NCBI GenBank assembly: GCA_001692895.1
Contig: KV748193.1
Location: 1,984,001 to 2,048,000 of the forward strand
Direction of reading: 5' to 3'
Source: Cenococcum geophilum 1.58
Taxonomy: Eukaryota; Ascomycota; Dothideomycetes; Gloniales; Gloniaceae
Length of the DNA stretch: 64,000 nucleotides
Part shown: positions 45,587 through 59,100 of the stretch, piece by piece
Numbering within the stretch: the stretch's first letter is position 1
How the letters are laid out: every line of letters begins with the position of its first letter
Translations under genes and position numbers: made by a program
Notes under the pieces: model-generated
Told to the model about the DNA's origin: nothing
Seen by the model: only the letters and a program-made list of their open reading frames with translations
Database searches by the model: none

Positions 45587-48500
45587 ATGGCCACTCTAAA
45601 CAACTGGAGAGACTCCTTACCACTAGGGGTAGCTATATACGCGAAACTCATTAATAAAGATTAGGACGTATTTACCTTTAATATAACAACCTATACCGCA
45701 AAATAAGTTAATGGCTTTCTCCTACACTATATTCTATTCTACCGAGATAGCTATTACGCCGATTTATAGTTATGGGAATACTTTAAGGAGGATTTTATAG
45801 AACGGACTGTTGACACCTAGGCACTTAGCAATGTTAATATTATTTAAGATTTTTAAGACTCCCTCTAAAGGAATAGGGTGTATATTGCTAAGGATAGTAA
45901 CCTAATTACTAGTAATATTTACGCCATTCTTACTAGTATAGAAAAACTAGTATAGACGAAAGCTAAGATTATATGTTAACTACGGAAACCTAAAACTAAC
46001 CTATATTCTTTAAAAGGTAACTTTAATTCGGAATAAAACCCCTAGAACGCTACTCTTTTACCTAAAGGTGCTCTTCCACCTAGAGGTGCTCTTCCTCTAC
46101 CTTTACTACCTCTAACTCCTCTATCCTAGCCAACCGATAAGCCTCTATCTTAAGAAGTTATAAATCTAATAAAGGTATATTTGGACGAAGAGACGAAGTT
46201 TAGAGGAGAATTATACGACATGCTTAGAGTAAAACTATAGGTATTTTATAACTGCTGTAATAAGGTCGGAATTTAACGCCACTAGTTCTATTATGCTTTC
46301 TCTATTATATTAAAGGGACAGGCAGTAATATTCTATTATGACCATATTATGGGTAAAAACTATAGCTTTAATATAATGCTTTAGCTTACTAGAGCCTACT
46401 TTAAGACTAATAAAAATCGCCAACTTTATATATCCGAATGGCGAGAGACTATATTTTAGAGAGTTATTGCTTCTAACCTAATAAAGACTTATTTAGAGTG
46501 CCTTTAACTACTCTTTAATAAACTCTAGAAAATCTAATATGGCCTTACTAAAACTTACTAAAATAAGAACAGCCTAAGGGACTAGGTTATCTTAGCATGC
46601 TATAGCGTTCCTAAGTGCAACTTAGCGCTATATAAACCTGCAGATACGTTTAAAGGAGTATATACTAAGCTACGCTCTACTGTAGGTACTATAATATAAA
46701 CATAAGAATCTTAACAGTTCTATACCGAAAATCCTACCTAACTAAGTATTCCTGACTAATATAATTATAACTGGACTAATTAAATATATAGTGGCCGCGG
46801 TAGGGAATACGGAAGAGGGTATAATTAACGTTAACTATAAGGTAATTATAGAGGTCCTTATAGAGGTTTATTTTGAAGTAATTACTAAAAGAAATGCTAC
46901 GTTTATAAGAAGCCAAATTGCTAGTTAACTAGACACTCCCTTAATAAGCGAAAAGAGGTATATAATAAGTTCCGTTAGAGTATAAGAAATGTTGGAAATT
47001 ATAAGGTTATTATGGCCTACTTCTAAAGCTTCCTAGTTTAATATAAAGGCGTAGAAGACCTTAAGGGTGAGGTTAATAAGACTAAATAGCTCCTTATGGA
47101 TATAGAAATTAAGGACTACTTACCTAACCAATACTTTACTAAGTATAGTAAGGTAAATGGCATATAAACCGTTGCTGTCCTTAATAACTAATCTACGCTC
47201 TATTCTATTACGAAGTTAAATATCTTTAACGAGCTAAAGGAGAGCTCCGCGTTTTCCTTTAATAATAGATACTTGGCGAACGTCTTCTATAGTATTATAC
47301 CGGATACTGGAGCCGCAGGAGTATTTACAGCAAAAGAACTTTAAGTTTAAGCCCTTTAGTAGCTTAATAGCTCTGTTTAGATTAACTATTTAACGGCAGG
47401 CCAGTATACGATTCGTTTTAGCAAAGGTACTATAATTTCTCTTAGTACAATTAGGGTTTAAACCCCCTTAGGGTATATTAGTTTTCACGTTGTTCCCACA
47501 AATACCCCGTTTCTATTTTGTATTAAAGATATAGATAAATTAGGCGTTAAGCTTAATAACCTTAAGAATGTACTTATCTAAGGAGATAATTGGGTGCCCG
47601 TTATGCGTAAGTAGGGTTACCCCTAGTTACTCCTTTAATAACCAGAAAAGAGTATTGCTTAGAGCCATTTAACTAAGTTAGAGTTACGCCAACTACACCG
47701 TCGTTTTAGTCACCTATTAGTTTACCAATTGCTTAGGGTTCTTTAGCGAGCAGGCTATAAAGTTAAGGTTAAGGCAATTAAGCATCTTATAAAATACTGC
47801 TACTACTACTAAATAAACCAGAGGTCCCCTGGCCGATTTAAGTTCACCCTTAAAGATAACTATAACTTTAACTTCTGTATTATTGTCGACGTTATATACT
47901 TTAGCGGCAAGCCAGTACTCTAAGTTGTTAACTTCTTAACCTTTTTTTAAGCTGTACGATTTTTAAAGGATATATTAGCTAGGAACGTATAGGATACCCT
48001 TTAGTTATACTAGATTAATATCTACCTAGGACCCCCTAATTAAATCGTCTATAATATAGGAAAGAACTTCTTATCTATAGAGTTCCGATAATAAATAAAG
48101 GCAATAGCAATTAAGGTTAAGGAAGTCCCTATTAAGGCATATAATAGTATTAAAAAAGTGGAGCGATATTACGCCGCGTATATAAGATTATCTCTTTAGA
48201 ACTAAAGGACGCTAGCGAAGAACTTACCTTATAAATAGCTGTTAAAGCTATTAATAATTCCGCTGGCCCGGATAGACTCGTACCTATATTGCTAGTCTTT
48301 AGCGCCTACCCACGAATAACTAATAATTCTCTACTATCTCCCTCTGTTATATAATAAGCTAAGGCAATTCGCAAGGTAATAAAGAAGGTATAACGCCTCT
48401 ATGCTACACGCTAGGTTAATAACGCACTAGGAATAAGAAATGGCCCAAACACCTTAACTGCGCTTAATCTGCCACTCTAGTCTAAAGTACGCGTATGGCG

Positions 48501-50480
48501 TAAAAGGGGAGGATGGTTAGGCCTACATTAACTTATTATAATTAATGGTTAAACTTATACTATTTAGATGCCTTACGGACCCACCTAATTCCGTTTAACT
48601 GTTATTAAGCCTTACTATAAAGATAATAATTCTAAGCCTTTATAGGATGCCCTAGAAGATGCCTTAGAAGAGAACCACGATTAATATGCTTTAGAAGGCG
48701 ACTATAATCCCGATATAATTATAGTAGATACGCTACAACTACGACGCGGTAGAGGTCGCCTAAAGGGATTACGAAATCGCCAACACCTTATTAATTTTAA
48801 AGAATAATTTGTTGCCGCTATTAAGAATAAAGTTAAGTTATTAATGGCCTTTATAATAGCCAAAGAGAAGGCTGACTTTAAGCTCGCAAAACAGCTTTAA
48901 AAGGAAGGTCATATTATAACCCTAAGAGCTCCTTTCCAAGCATCTAATAAGCAGGAGATTGACGGTCTTATCGCAAGAGGAGTCTTTAAATTTAAGAAAT
49001 ATAACCCTATTAAGTTTGATAGAGTTCGTATCTTTAAGTTAAGAATAGCTAACGAGATTAAGGGCAAAGCTACTAACGCCCTATTTAAGAAATTAAGGCT
49101 TATTATCTAAGGTTATAACAATAATAGCAAAAAGATAATTCTTATATAATCTCCTATAATTTAACGAGCTAGTTAGCAAGTTATTATTGCATTAGCTCCC
49201 TCCTTAATAAAGAATAGAATAGTAGTTTATTTACGAGATATTACTTAAGCCTACACCCAATTAGAGACGCACCTTTAGCGCTTAATATTAGTATACCTTC
49301 CGAAGTAAATTTGCCACTAGTATCCTAAAGATATAATTATAGTTGTGCTTAAGCTATTGTATGGAATTATAAAGGCAGGAACTTACTGGTGGGCTACCTA
49401 TAGCAAGCACCATAAAGAGAAGCTTTTAATAACTACTTCTATATTTAATCCCTGCTTCCTTATTATAACCATAGGAACCCTATTCAGAATCGTTAGTATA
49501 TAAACTGATAATATAATTATCTTAGGAGATAACCAATTCTTAGCTTTTAAAGAGGATAAGCTAATAAAGGTAAATCTTATAGCAAAGCCAAAGGAAAAGC
49601 TTAACTTAATAACACTATTACTCTTTAATAGATACATCCTCTCCCTAAACGAGGATTCTATTGCTTTGCGCCAGAAGGGTTAAGGTAAGAAGATTAACGT
49701 TATTAACGTTAATTTCCTAAAGTAAGGATATGTGGAGCAACGCGCTTATAGAGCTTATATTGCTTCTATCTATTAACCTAAGGCTTTATTTAATCTCTCC
49801 GTTACCACCTAACACTAGGAACCAACTAAGGACGACGTTCTTGCCCTAAATAAACGTCTTTTCTAGCAAATAAACCATCTTAATTGGGGACTACTCTATA
49901 TGCCTATTAATCTTCCTACCGCTAAGCTCTTTGTATTTGTTAATGGATTGTTTATAAATAATAAAGATTTTAGCTCCTAGTTAGGATATAAGATTATTAT
50001 TATAAACGAATTTACTAGAGAGAATAACTTTATAATCTATAGTAATTTTATCTATTAGAGCTTAACTAAGAGCAAGCGCGTTACCTAAAGTGTTTTGGCG
50101 TTAGAGATATATAGAATAGTTGGCGGAGTTAATATAGCAATTACAATTGGAACTACCCTAAAGATAATTATAGATTAACTTAAACTTCCNNTTATCCCTA
50201 TAATNNTNTNNACNNATTTATTTTCCCTCTATAAGTGTTTAGTTAAGCTTAGTACCACAAAGGAGAAGCGCCTTATAATTGATATTATGGCACTTTAGCA
50301 ATCCTATAAGCGTTAAGAACTCTTTAAGATTCGATAGATTAATGGCTAAGATAACCCAGTAGATGCGATGATAAAGGCAAACCTAAATAAGGCACTAGAG
50401 ACGTTTGTTAATATAAATACTCTATATATATAAGTTAAAGGTTGGGTTAAAAGGGAGTCCCTAGAAATTTCTTAGTTACG
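45587..50480 (+). pseudogene. C2 Copia gag-pol polyprotein, RIP-degraded
   Basis: Starts with a retained ATG (MATLNNWRDSLP). Gag to about 46950. The protease at 47295-47320 keeps IPDTGAAG intact. Integrase: zinc region near 47690-47820 (LHRRFSH...KYCYYY, second Cys to Tyr), then FKFTLKDNYNFNFCIIVDV near 47845-47890. The RT active site near 49497-49530 reads TDNIIILGD (TDD to TDN), whereas C1 keeps TDD. RNase H near 50095-50290 (EIYRIVGGVNIAI). 4.9 kb, the normal length. Ambiguous bases cluster at 50191-50216. Open minus-strand stretch 49398-49637 is a shadow. Confidence 0.92.
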
Positions 50481-50640
50481 TAAGGTCTTAAGATGTCCAG
50501 GAACTTCAACCGGCGGTCAAAGTTGTCTAATTAGTTAGATTCTACAGACCCTAACTTAAACTAGCTAATTAGGATTTTCTATCCCCGGGATAGAAAATCG
50601 CTATTGGCTTACTTACCGCTAGCGCCTTAGCGGCCCTACT
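50465..50640 (+). repeat. Dyad-rich 3'-UTR cassette in C2
   Basis: Holds cttcaaccggcggtcaaag at about 50505-50523 and gattttctatcc/gggatagaaaatc at about 50579-50605. Same dyads, order and position relative to the 3' LTR as in C1 and G1. Confidence 0.82.
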
Positions 50641-50815
50641 GATAAGATACCTACCCATAACTTATAAGCAAGAAAGCACCACGTGCTAAGAGGCAAATTT
50701 TAGAATAGCGAGACTTATATTATAATGGCAATAGTAAGTAAGGAGGATTAATTTTTATTCTGCTAGCTAAGCGGTATATATATATAGATAGCAACCACAA
50801 AAAAAGAGTTGCTAG

Positions 50816-51036
50816 TGTTAGGAATAAAGGCAAATGGTTACCATATAAGGTATATTGCCGTCACGTATAGCAAGTTGCCGTTACGTACGGCAAGTTGCCA
50901 TCACGTGCCGCCGCGGCACTAGCGTGGTGAGGAACCTTAAGTTCCTTACCCCTTTCTTTAAGAAGAAAACAGAAAAGAACAACTATTATACTATCTACGA
51001 ACCGTAGCTATGTGATATCCCCTTATAAGTCTAACA
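50816..51036 (+). repeat. C2 3' LTR
   Basis: 221 bp, TGTTAGGAATAAAGG ... GTCTAACA, preceded by a purine run (aaaaaaagag) as a polypurine tract. Confidence 0.95.
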
Positions 51037-51041
51037 CTATT

Positions 51042-54000
51042 AAAGGGAGACAAATTAAGATATCTTTTAATATCCTACTATTAGGACGGGATAAGGCAGT
51101 ATTAGAAATGCTTTAATTACAGGAATATAATCTAAAGATTAATTAGATTACAGGTTAGGTCAATATTAAGGATACTTAATAACACAAAATACGATAATAA
51201 ACTAAGTTAGTATAGTACTAAGTTAAAGCAATATATAACGAAACTAAGAAGGGATTATTATACATACTAAAGAAATACTATAAGTATAGCAAAAAATTAT
51301 AGAGCCTAGAAAGTAAAGAGCTAGCAGATTATATAGTATAGGATTATAAAATAGAGTTAGAACTAGGAACGAGTCTAAGGTTCTTTCTAACCTATAAACT
51401 TACTAAAGAGGAGTTAAGAGCACTTAAAGAGTTTATTTAAGAGAACCTATAAAAAGGATATATTAGACCATTACAGTTATTAGTAGGTTATCTAATACTG
51501 TTTATACTAAAAAAGAACGGAAAGCTTAGATTATATATTAACTATAAATAGTTAAATAGTATTACCAGAAAGAATAGATATTCTTTACCCTTAATTAACG
51601 AAATCTAATATTAGATAGGTAACGCGTAAATCTTTATAAAGATAAATCTAAGATAGGTATACCATTAGATTGGAATTAAGGAAGGCAATAAATAGAAGGC
51701 AGCCTTTAGGTTAAAAGAAGGACTATATAAGCTATTAGTTATATAATTTAGGTTAATAAATATATTAGTAATATTCCAGAAACGAATTAACAGTATATTA
51801 GAAGAACACCTTAATAAGTTTATTATAGCATACCTTAAAAATATTATTATTTACTTAATAACTAAAGAAGAACATGGAGAATACGTTAAATGGGTCTTAA
51901 AGAGAGTATAAGAAGAATAGATGCTAGTAGCAATTAAGAAATACAAGTTCTTCACTAGAAAGACTAATTTTATTAGATTTATTATTAAACTAAGTTATAC
52001 TAGTATAGACCTAAAGAAAATAGAAGCTATAGTAAGTTAGTAGGAACTAAAGAATATAATATAGTTAAGATTATTTTTAGGGTTCTGCAACTACTACAGA
52101 AGGTTTATTACGTAGTAGTTAAAGAATATTAAACCATTTACAAGGCTTATAAAGAAAGAGGAACTATAGGTATAGGGAGACGAATAAAGAAACTTATTTA
52201 GAGAACTTAAGGAGTTATTTACCTAGGAGCTAATCCTTAAAATTTATTAACTAGGACTAAACACGGTTGTAAAAATAGACGTATTAAGCTTTATACTAGG
52301 AGTATATTTATTATAGAAGTATAAGGATACATAGCACCTAGTAGCATACTATAGTTAAAGGATAACACTACTAGAGTTAAACTATAACATCTATAATAAG
52401 GAGTTATTAGGTATAGTTACAGCACTTAAAAAATAGAGAGCATTCTTATAAGGCGCAGAAAAACTATTTATAGTTAAGACAGATTATAAGAACCTAATGG
52501 GGTTTCTAATAATAAAAGAACTTAATTAAAGATAAGTTAGATAGGTAGAGATACTTACGAAATACCATTTTAAGATTTAGTATACTAAAGGCACTAAAAA
52601 TATAAGAGCAGACGTATTAAGCAGAAAGGCTAAACTATAAAATAACGAGAAACTATTAAAAGCAATACTACGCAGAGATAAAGACAGATTAATTAGATAC
52701 AATCACCCTAAAATAGTAGCAACTTAAAAGGATAAGATACTAGAAAGAGTCTATAAAACACTAAAAAGCTTTTAGGTATAAATAATTCTAAAGGCATAGC
52801 TAAAAGATCTATAGGTAGATATATACAAAAATTAAGAAGTAAAGTATATCCTAAGAAGTATAGCAGAATATTTTATAGAAGATTTCTATAAAGGAATAAC
52901 TTAAGGACATAATAGAGTAATAGGCTTAGTATTAAGACTTTAGGAAGAATGTATTATTAATAGAATCTAGGGCATAGCTAGAAAAGTAATAAAGGAGTAT
53001 TTAGATTACTAAAGAAATAAACTAATAAGGTATAAGCTATACGGAGGGCTATAACCTATTAAAATACTAGAGAGACTATAAAAGGTTATATTATAGGACT
53101 TTATTATTAAGTTACTAAAGTTAAAAGATCCTATTACTAGATAGGAGTATAATATAATCCTTATAATAGTGGACAAGTTAACTAAATAGGGCTACTTTAT
53201 AGCATATACAGAAGAAATCTCAGCAGAAGATGTCGCTAAAATCTATATTAAAGAAGTATTTATAAGATATAAAGCACTAAGTAAGATTATATCGGATAGA
53301 GATCTAAAATTTATAGCAGCATTTTAGGAGGTATTTTTAGCAGAACAAGGGGTTCGCGCAGTAACACTAATTATATATTACCTATAAACAGACAGTTAAA
53401 TAGAAAGACTAAATTAGACGCTAGAGCAGTATCTAAAACATTATATTAATTATGCATAAAATAATTGGGTATTGTTATTACTAGTTATATAGTTTATATA
53501 TAATATAATACTATAGAAAGGAATAGGCATATTACTATTTAAGGCAAATTATAGATATAAGCTAAGAATATCGTTATTACTATAATAAGTAAAGAAAATA
53601 AGTAGTATAGCTAAAGAAAGAATAAGGATATTAATAAATCTTTATATAGACCTTATAGAATTAGTAAAAAAAGTATAAGAGAAAATAAAAAAGTACTATA
53701 ATGCTAAGAGATCTAAGGGACCAGATCTTAAGGAGGGAGATAAAGTGTGGCTACTATATAAAATTTTCAAGAGTTAATAACTAAGTAAGAAGTTAGACTA
53801 CGTTAGACTAGAACCTTTTAAAATCACCTAGAAGATTTTACCGGCTATATTTAAGTTAAACCTACTAGCTAGGATAAAGATCTACCCTATATAGTATATT
53901 ATAATGCTAAAACTAGCGTATAAAGATATAGAGCTACTAGTTTATAAAACGGATATATATAAAGGGCAGGAAAAAGACAAATAGTAAGTTTTAAAGATCG

Positions 54001-54136
54001 TTAATTATAAGGATATAGACAATAAAATATAGTATAAGGTTAAGTAAATAGGCTATAATAAGACTACCTAAAAGCCACTATAGAATTTAAAAAACGCTAT
54101 AGGAAAAGTATAGAAGTATTAGAAGAGAATAGGTTA
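51042..54136 (+). pseudogene. G3 pol: RT, RNase H, integrase, chromodomain
   Basis: The longest readable pol in the window. RT from about 51410, with YSLPLINEI near 51585 and active site AYLKNIIIYL at 51828-51857 (Y-x-D-D lost). RNase H with LELNYNIYNKELL at 52373-52412. Integrase zinc region about 52900-53060; catalytic core 53160-53480 with IIVDKLTK, ISDRDLKF near 53290 intact, and DS*IERLN*TLE near 53390. Chromodomain at 53990-54115 (YK.K*IGYNKTT*). Ends at TAA 54134-54136. Gln/Trp stops throughout. Overlaps the antisense frame at 54097-54470 tail to tail. Confidence 0.93.
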
Positions 54137-54470
54137 AGTAATATTAAAAAGGAGCTAAAGATAAAGGAATTAGTTAAAGGTAATAGATAAGCCGGATTAC
54201 CTAAAGGATCTACTACTAGCGTATAAACTATTTCTGCCTCTCTATAATTAGAATCCTTTTTAGCCTCCTTAGCCTTAGGCTTAAAGAGACCTTACTTAAC
54301 AAGACGGAACTCCTTAGAGTATACCTTTTTATAACCTTTTAATAAATAAGATAATTAAGTATAAGTATTAAGTTAAGCCTTTAGAGCCTAAGACGCCTTA
54401 TTAAAATAACGTTAAACTTTAATAAGGGCCTTAGCTAGCTTACTCTTTAGTTTTTTTAGCCACTACTAAT
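54097..54470 (-). pseudogene. Antisense ORF of G3, coiled-coil segment
   Basis: Minus-strand frame converging on pol. Reads WLKKLKSKLAKALIKV from 54462 leftwards, then an amphipathic Lys/Gln-rich stretch with KGYKKVYSKEFRLVK*GL, a Pro/Ser tail, and a stop at 54099-54097. Only RIP-type stops interrupt it. The same segment recurs in G5 (55426-55779, KLNSNLA*ALAKLKR and KKVYKKVYFKK*KLIE*GL). A frame continues upstream through 54593 and, beyond G5, 62604-62871. It resembles, by memory, small coiled-coil proteins often predicted beside fungal LTR elements. Function unknown. Confidence 0.55.
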
Positions 54471-54598
54471 ACGTAAGACCCTAAGACAAATTAAATAAGG
54501 AAGTTAGAGACTTTAGAAAGTAATAAGACGCGTATATTTAGCGTTAGAGATAAATTAAATATTATAGGATAATTGTATATTTGCTTGTATACACTTAG

Positions 54599-55019
54599 TG
54601 TAACGGAGCCTTGTAGTAGGAACTACGGTGAACTCATTAATAGGCTAGGTATATAGGTATTGTAAGTAAGTTAACAACGTAATAACAACTGGTAGAGTAG
54701 TTGCCCAATAGATTAACTCTAATTATATTCTAAGAATTACTATAAGGAAGGAACTATCTAGGTAGGGACTAAGGGTCCTTAAATATATAACCGTACTCCT
54801 ATAAAATCCTTCTTATACGTAAAGTACGCAGTATATATAAGGTACGTAAGTTCCTCCTATTCCTCTCGTTCTTTATATAGCACCTTATATAACCTTAGTT
54901 ACTATTCCTTATTATATAGTTTTATAGGTTTTATCCTAGACCGTGCTTATATTAACTAACTAGCATCTTCTAACTCCTCTCTAAGTAGTTATAACATTGT
55001 ACTTAAAGCGTTTATAACA
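54599..55019 (-). repeat. G5 3' LTR (left)
   Basis: 421 bp, more RIP-mutated than the right copy (e.g. cagtatatataagg against cagtgtatataagg). The plus strand, antisense to G5, carries a TATA-like box at 54828-54838, upstream of the antisense frame. Confidence 0.95.
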
Positions 55020-55779
55020 CCATCTCCCTTCTCTTTATCTTCGTCCTTAAAGATACCTAGCATCTCTAAGTTGTTTACTAGAGGTATAATATCCGTCTAA
55101 TTAATTTGGTTAATATTATTACTTATAATACCTAAAGCCTCTTCTTCTTTATATACGCAACGTCGTGCTCGCACTATTGCTGTAATATTATTAATTAGTA
55201 AAATAATAGCGTCTCCGTGTTCTTATTGCTTAAAAGAGGGGTTAGTTTATATTGCGTTAGTAAGTCCTTTGTCTTAACAACCCTCTTCCTATTTAGAGTG
55301 TACTAAAGCAAACGTTTAATTATCTTGCGATGTTTATTCTACTTCTAACGCTAAATATACGCGTCCTATAACTCTTAATAGTCTCTAAGTTCCCTAAGTA
55401 ATTTGTTATAGGGTCTTATATTTAATCTACCGCTGCGAAGCTTAATAGTAATTTAGCGTAGGCCCTAGCTAAGCTTAAGCGTTCTCGTAATGCGGAACAG
55501 AAGGCCTTAGATACTTAGATTGCTGCCTTTACTCGCTTGCTTTGTCTTAAAAAGGTATATAAGAAGGTTTATTTTAAGAAGTAGAAACTTATAGAATAAG
55601 GTCTATAGGAACTTAGTAATAAAAGAACGGATTCTCTTTTAACAGAGAAGGAAATAACTCCAAGTAGTTCGGCAGTCGCTCTTCCTAGGTCCCCCTTAGG
55701 TAACTCGTTCTTTAGCGATTCCTCTTTATTAATATTGCCTGACCTTTTCTCTTCTAATACTCCTATACCTTTCCTATAG
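55020..55779 (+). pseudogene. Antisense ORF of G5
   Basis: Plus-strand frame directly inside the G5 3' LTR, opposite to pol. First part 55020-55390 reads SPFSLSSSLKIPSISK and later SNAKYTRPITLNSL; after a +1/-1 shift near 55400-55425, which could be an indel or an intron, the second part 55426-55779 reads AKLNSNLA*ALAKLKRSRNAE, then AAFTRLLCLKKVYKKVYFKK, an acidic/Ser tail (TEKEITPSSSA) and a stop at 55777-55779. Stops inside are Gln-type only. Homologous to the antisense frame of G3. It ends tail to tail with the G5 pol, overlapping its last codons. Confidence 0.55.
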
Positions 55780-58700
55780 CGTTCTTTAGGTTCTTTAGTA
55801 GCTCCTAGGTAGTCTTATTATAGCCTATTTACTTTACTTCGTACTATATTTTATTATCTACGTCCTTATAACTAACGATCTTTAAAACTTACTATTTGTC
55901 TTCCTCTTATCCTCTATATATGTCTGCTTTATAAACTAGTAGCTTAACATTCCTATATACTAGCTTTAGCATTACGATATGCTATATAGGGTAGATCTTT
56001 ATCCTAGCTAGTAGGTTTAACTTAAATATAACCGGTGAAATTTTTTATATAATTTTAAAAGGTCCTAGTCTAACGTGGTCTAACTTCTTACTTAGTTATT
56101 AACTCTTGAAATTTTTATATAGTAGCTATACTTTATCTCCCTCCTTAAGATCTAGTCCCTCAGATCTCTTAGCATCGTAGTACTTTTTTATCCTTTACTG
56201 TACTACCTTAGCTATTTCTATAAGGTCTACATAAAGATTATTAAACTCTTTATTTTTTACTTAGCTGTGCTATTTATCTTCTTTACTTAATATGGTAATA
56301 ATAAGGTCCTTAGCTTATATCCGTAATTCGCCTTAAATAGTAACGTGCCTATTTCTTCTTATAGTGTTATATTGTATATAAACTATATAACTAGTAATAG
56401 CGATACCCAATTATTCTATATATAGTTGACATAATGCTTTAGATACTGCTCTAGTGTCTAATTTAATCTTTCTGTTTGCCTATCTGTCTGTAGATAATAT
56501 ATAGTGGAAGTTATTACTTAAACTTCTTGCTCTACTAAGAATACTTCTTAAAATGCTGCTATAAATCTTGGATCTCTATCTAATATAATCTTATTTAGTG
56601 CTCTATATCTTATAAATACTTCTTTAATATAGATTCTAGCGATATCTTCCGCTAATATTTCTTCTGTATATGCTATAAAGTATCCCTACTTTATAAGCTT
56701 GTCTACTATTACTAAGATTATGTTATAATCTTATCTGGTAATAGGATCTCTTAACTTTAGTAACTTAATAATAAAGTTCTATAATATAACCTCCTATAGT
56801 CTCTTCGGTATTTTAATAGGTTGTAGCCCTCTATATAGCTTATACCTTATTAGTTTGTTTCTTTAGCAATCTAGATATTCTTTAGTAATTTTCCGTGCTA
56901 AACCCTAGATTCCATTAATGATATACTCCTCTTAAAGTCTTAATACTAAGCCTGTAGCTCTGTTATGTCCTTAAGTTAGTCCCTTATAAAATGACTTAAT
57001 AAACTCCTTTATAATTAATCTTGGTATATATATTACTTCTTAATTCTTATACTACTCTAAGTCTAGATTCTCTACCTATATATTTTAGATCTTTTATATC
57101 TAATTACTCTCTAGTAAATTATAGATCTGTTCTTCTTATATTGCTGTAATTTTTGGATAATTGTATCTAATTAATCCGTCTATGTCTTTTCGCAATAAAG
57201 CCCCTAATGGCTTTTTATTATTCTATAGTTTAGTCTTTCTACTTAGAGCATCTGCTTGTGCATTTTCTATACCCTTAGTATGCTAAATCTTAAAATAGTA
57301 CTCTGTAAGTATCTCCGCCCATCTAACCTGTTTATAATTAAGTTCTTTTGTTATTAGGAACCCCGTTAGGTTCTTATAATCTATTTTAACTATAAATAGT
57401 TTTTCTATACCTTATAAGAATAATCTTTATTCCTTTAGTGCTGTAACTATACCTAATAACTCTTTGTTATAGATGTTATAGTTTAGTTCCGGTAGTGTTA
57501 TTTTTTAACTATAGTATACCACTAAGTGCTATCTATCTTTATATTTCTATAGAAAGCACGCTCCTAGTATATAGTCTAATATATCCGTTTCGACCACTAT
57601 CTCTAACTATAGTTAATAGATTTTAAGAACTGGCTCCTAGGTAAACAACTATTTGATTTTCTTAAATAGTTCCTTTTATTTCTCTCCCTATGCCTATAGT
57701 TCTTTCTTCTTTATTAATCTTGTAAGTGGCTTAATATCCTTTAACTATTAAGCTATAAACCTTCTATAGTANTNGCAGAANCCTANAAATAACCTTAACT
57801 NTNTTANATTTTCTAGTTCTTNCNAATTTACTATAGCCTTAATCTTCTTTAGATCTATACTAAGTTAGCCTAGTTTAATAATAAATTTAATGAAATCCGT
57901 CTTCCTGGTAAAGAACTTGTATTTCTTAATTACTACTAGTATCTGCTCTTCCTGTAGTCTCTTTAAGACCCATTTAACGTATTCTCTATATTCTTCCTTA
58001 CTTATTAAGTAGATAATAATATTATTAAGACATACTATAATAAATTCATCTAAGTATTCTTTTAGTATATTGTTAATACGCTTTTAAAACGTTGCTAGTG
58101 TGTTTATAAGCCTGAATTGCATAACTAGTGGTTTATATAGTCCTTCCTTTAACCTAAAGGCTGCCTTTTATTTGTCGCCTTTCTTAATCCTAATTTAATA
58201 GTACGCCCATCTTAGATCTATCCTCGTAAAGATTTGCGCATTGCTGATCCTATCTTGGATTTTGCTAATTAAGGGTAAAGAATACCTATCCTTTTTGGTA
58301 ATGCTGTTTAACTATTTATAGTTAATGCATAGCCTAAGTTTTCTATTCTTCTTTGGTACGAATAGTACTAGATATCCTGCTAATAACTATAATAGTCTAA
58401 TATATCCTTTTCGAAGATTTTTCTAGACAAACTCCTTAAGTGCCTATAACTCTTTTTCTATTAACTTATAGGTTGGGTAAAACCTTAGACTTATTCCTAG
58501 TTTTAACTCTATCTTATAGTCCTATGCTATATACTCTAATAGCTTTTTACTTTCTAGTAACTATAACTTTTTGCCATATTTATGGTATTTCTTTAGTATA
58601 TAACTTAATTCTTAATTAGTTTTCTTATATGTCGCTCCGACTTAGTACTATACTAACTTAGTTTATTATTATATCTTATGTTATTATATATCTCTAATAT

Positions 58701-59100
58701 TAACCTAACCTATAACCTAATTAATCTTTAGATTATATTCCTATAACTAAGGCATTCCTAATACTGCCTTATTATTCTCTAATGGTAATATATTAAAAGA
58801 CATCTTAACTTATCTCCCTTTAATAGTTATCTAAATTAGTCCTATTTTAAGATTAATAATGCCTCCTCCGTAGGTTATTGGATCTCCTAAAATTATTACT
58901 AATAGATAAGGGTGCTCTTTTTGCCTATATGGTAGCCCTATTCTTTTAACTGCTACTAGTAAAATATGGTTCCTTATTGCTCCACTATCTACTAATACTT
59001 TAAACTGCTGATCTTGCTATTTAACTCTTAGATTTAGGTGTCGTTTTTAAATTCCTTTAAGGGTCTAAGGCTCTACTACTAGCTCCCTCTGGTCCTATAG
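55700..59100 (-). pseudogene. G5 pol: protease, RT, RNase H, integrase, chromodomain
   Basis: Right to left: protease with FKVLVDSGA at 58978-59005, catalytic Asp kept; RT active site near 58008-58040 reads VCLNNIIIYL (LDD to LNN); RNase H near 57455-57495 (LNYNIYNKELL); integrase 56100-56950 with KIILDRDP near 56565-56590 (ISDRDP family motif); chromodomain 55785-55915 (YEVK*IGYNKTT*). Ambiguous bases cluster at 57771-57823 within RT. Very similar to G3 pol on the other strand. Confidence 0.92.

Larger units (their letters stand above)
44957..51036 (+). mobile_element. Copia element C2, nested in G3
   Basis: Full-length 6,080-bp Copia on the plus strand with 221-bp LTRs (44957-45177 and 50816-51036) and duplication CTATT (44952-44956 and 51037-51041). 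Related to C1. Confidence 0.96.

Noticed and set aside
44957-51036. C1 and C2 as ends of one giant element
   Set aside because: Each has its own LTR pair and its own target duplication (AGAAC, CTATT), and LTR lengths differ (186 and 221 bp).
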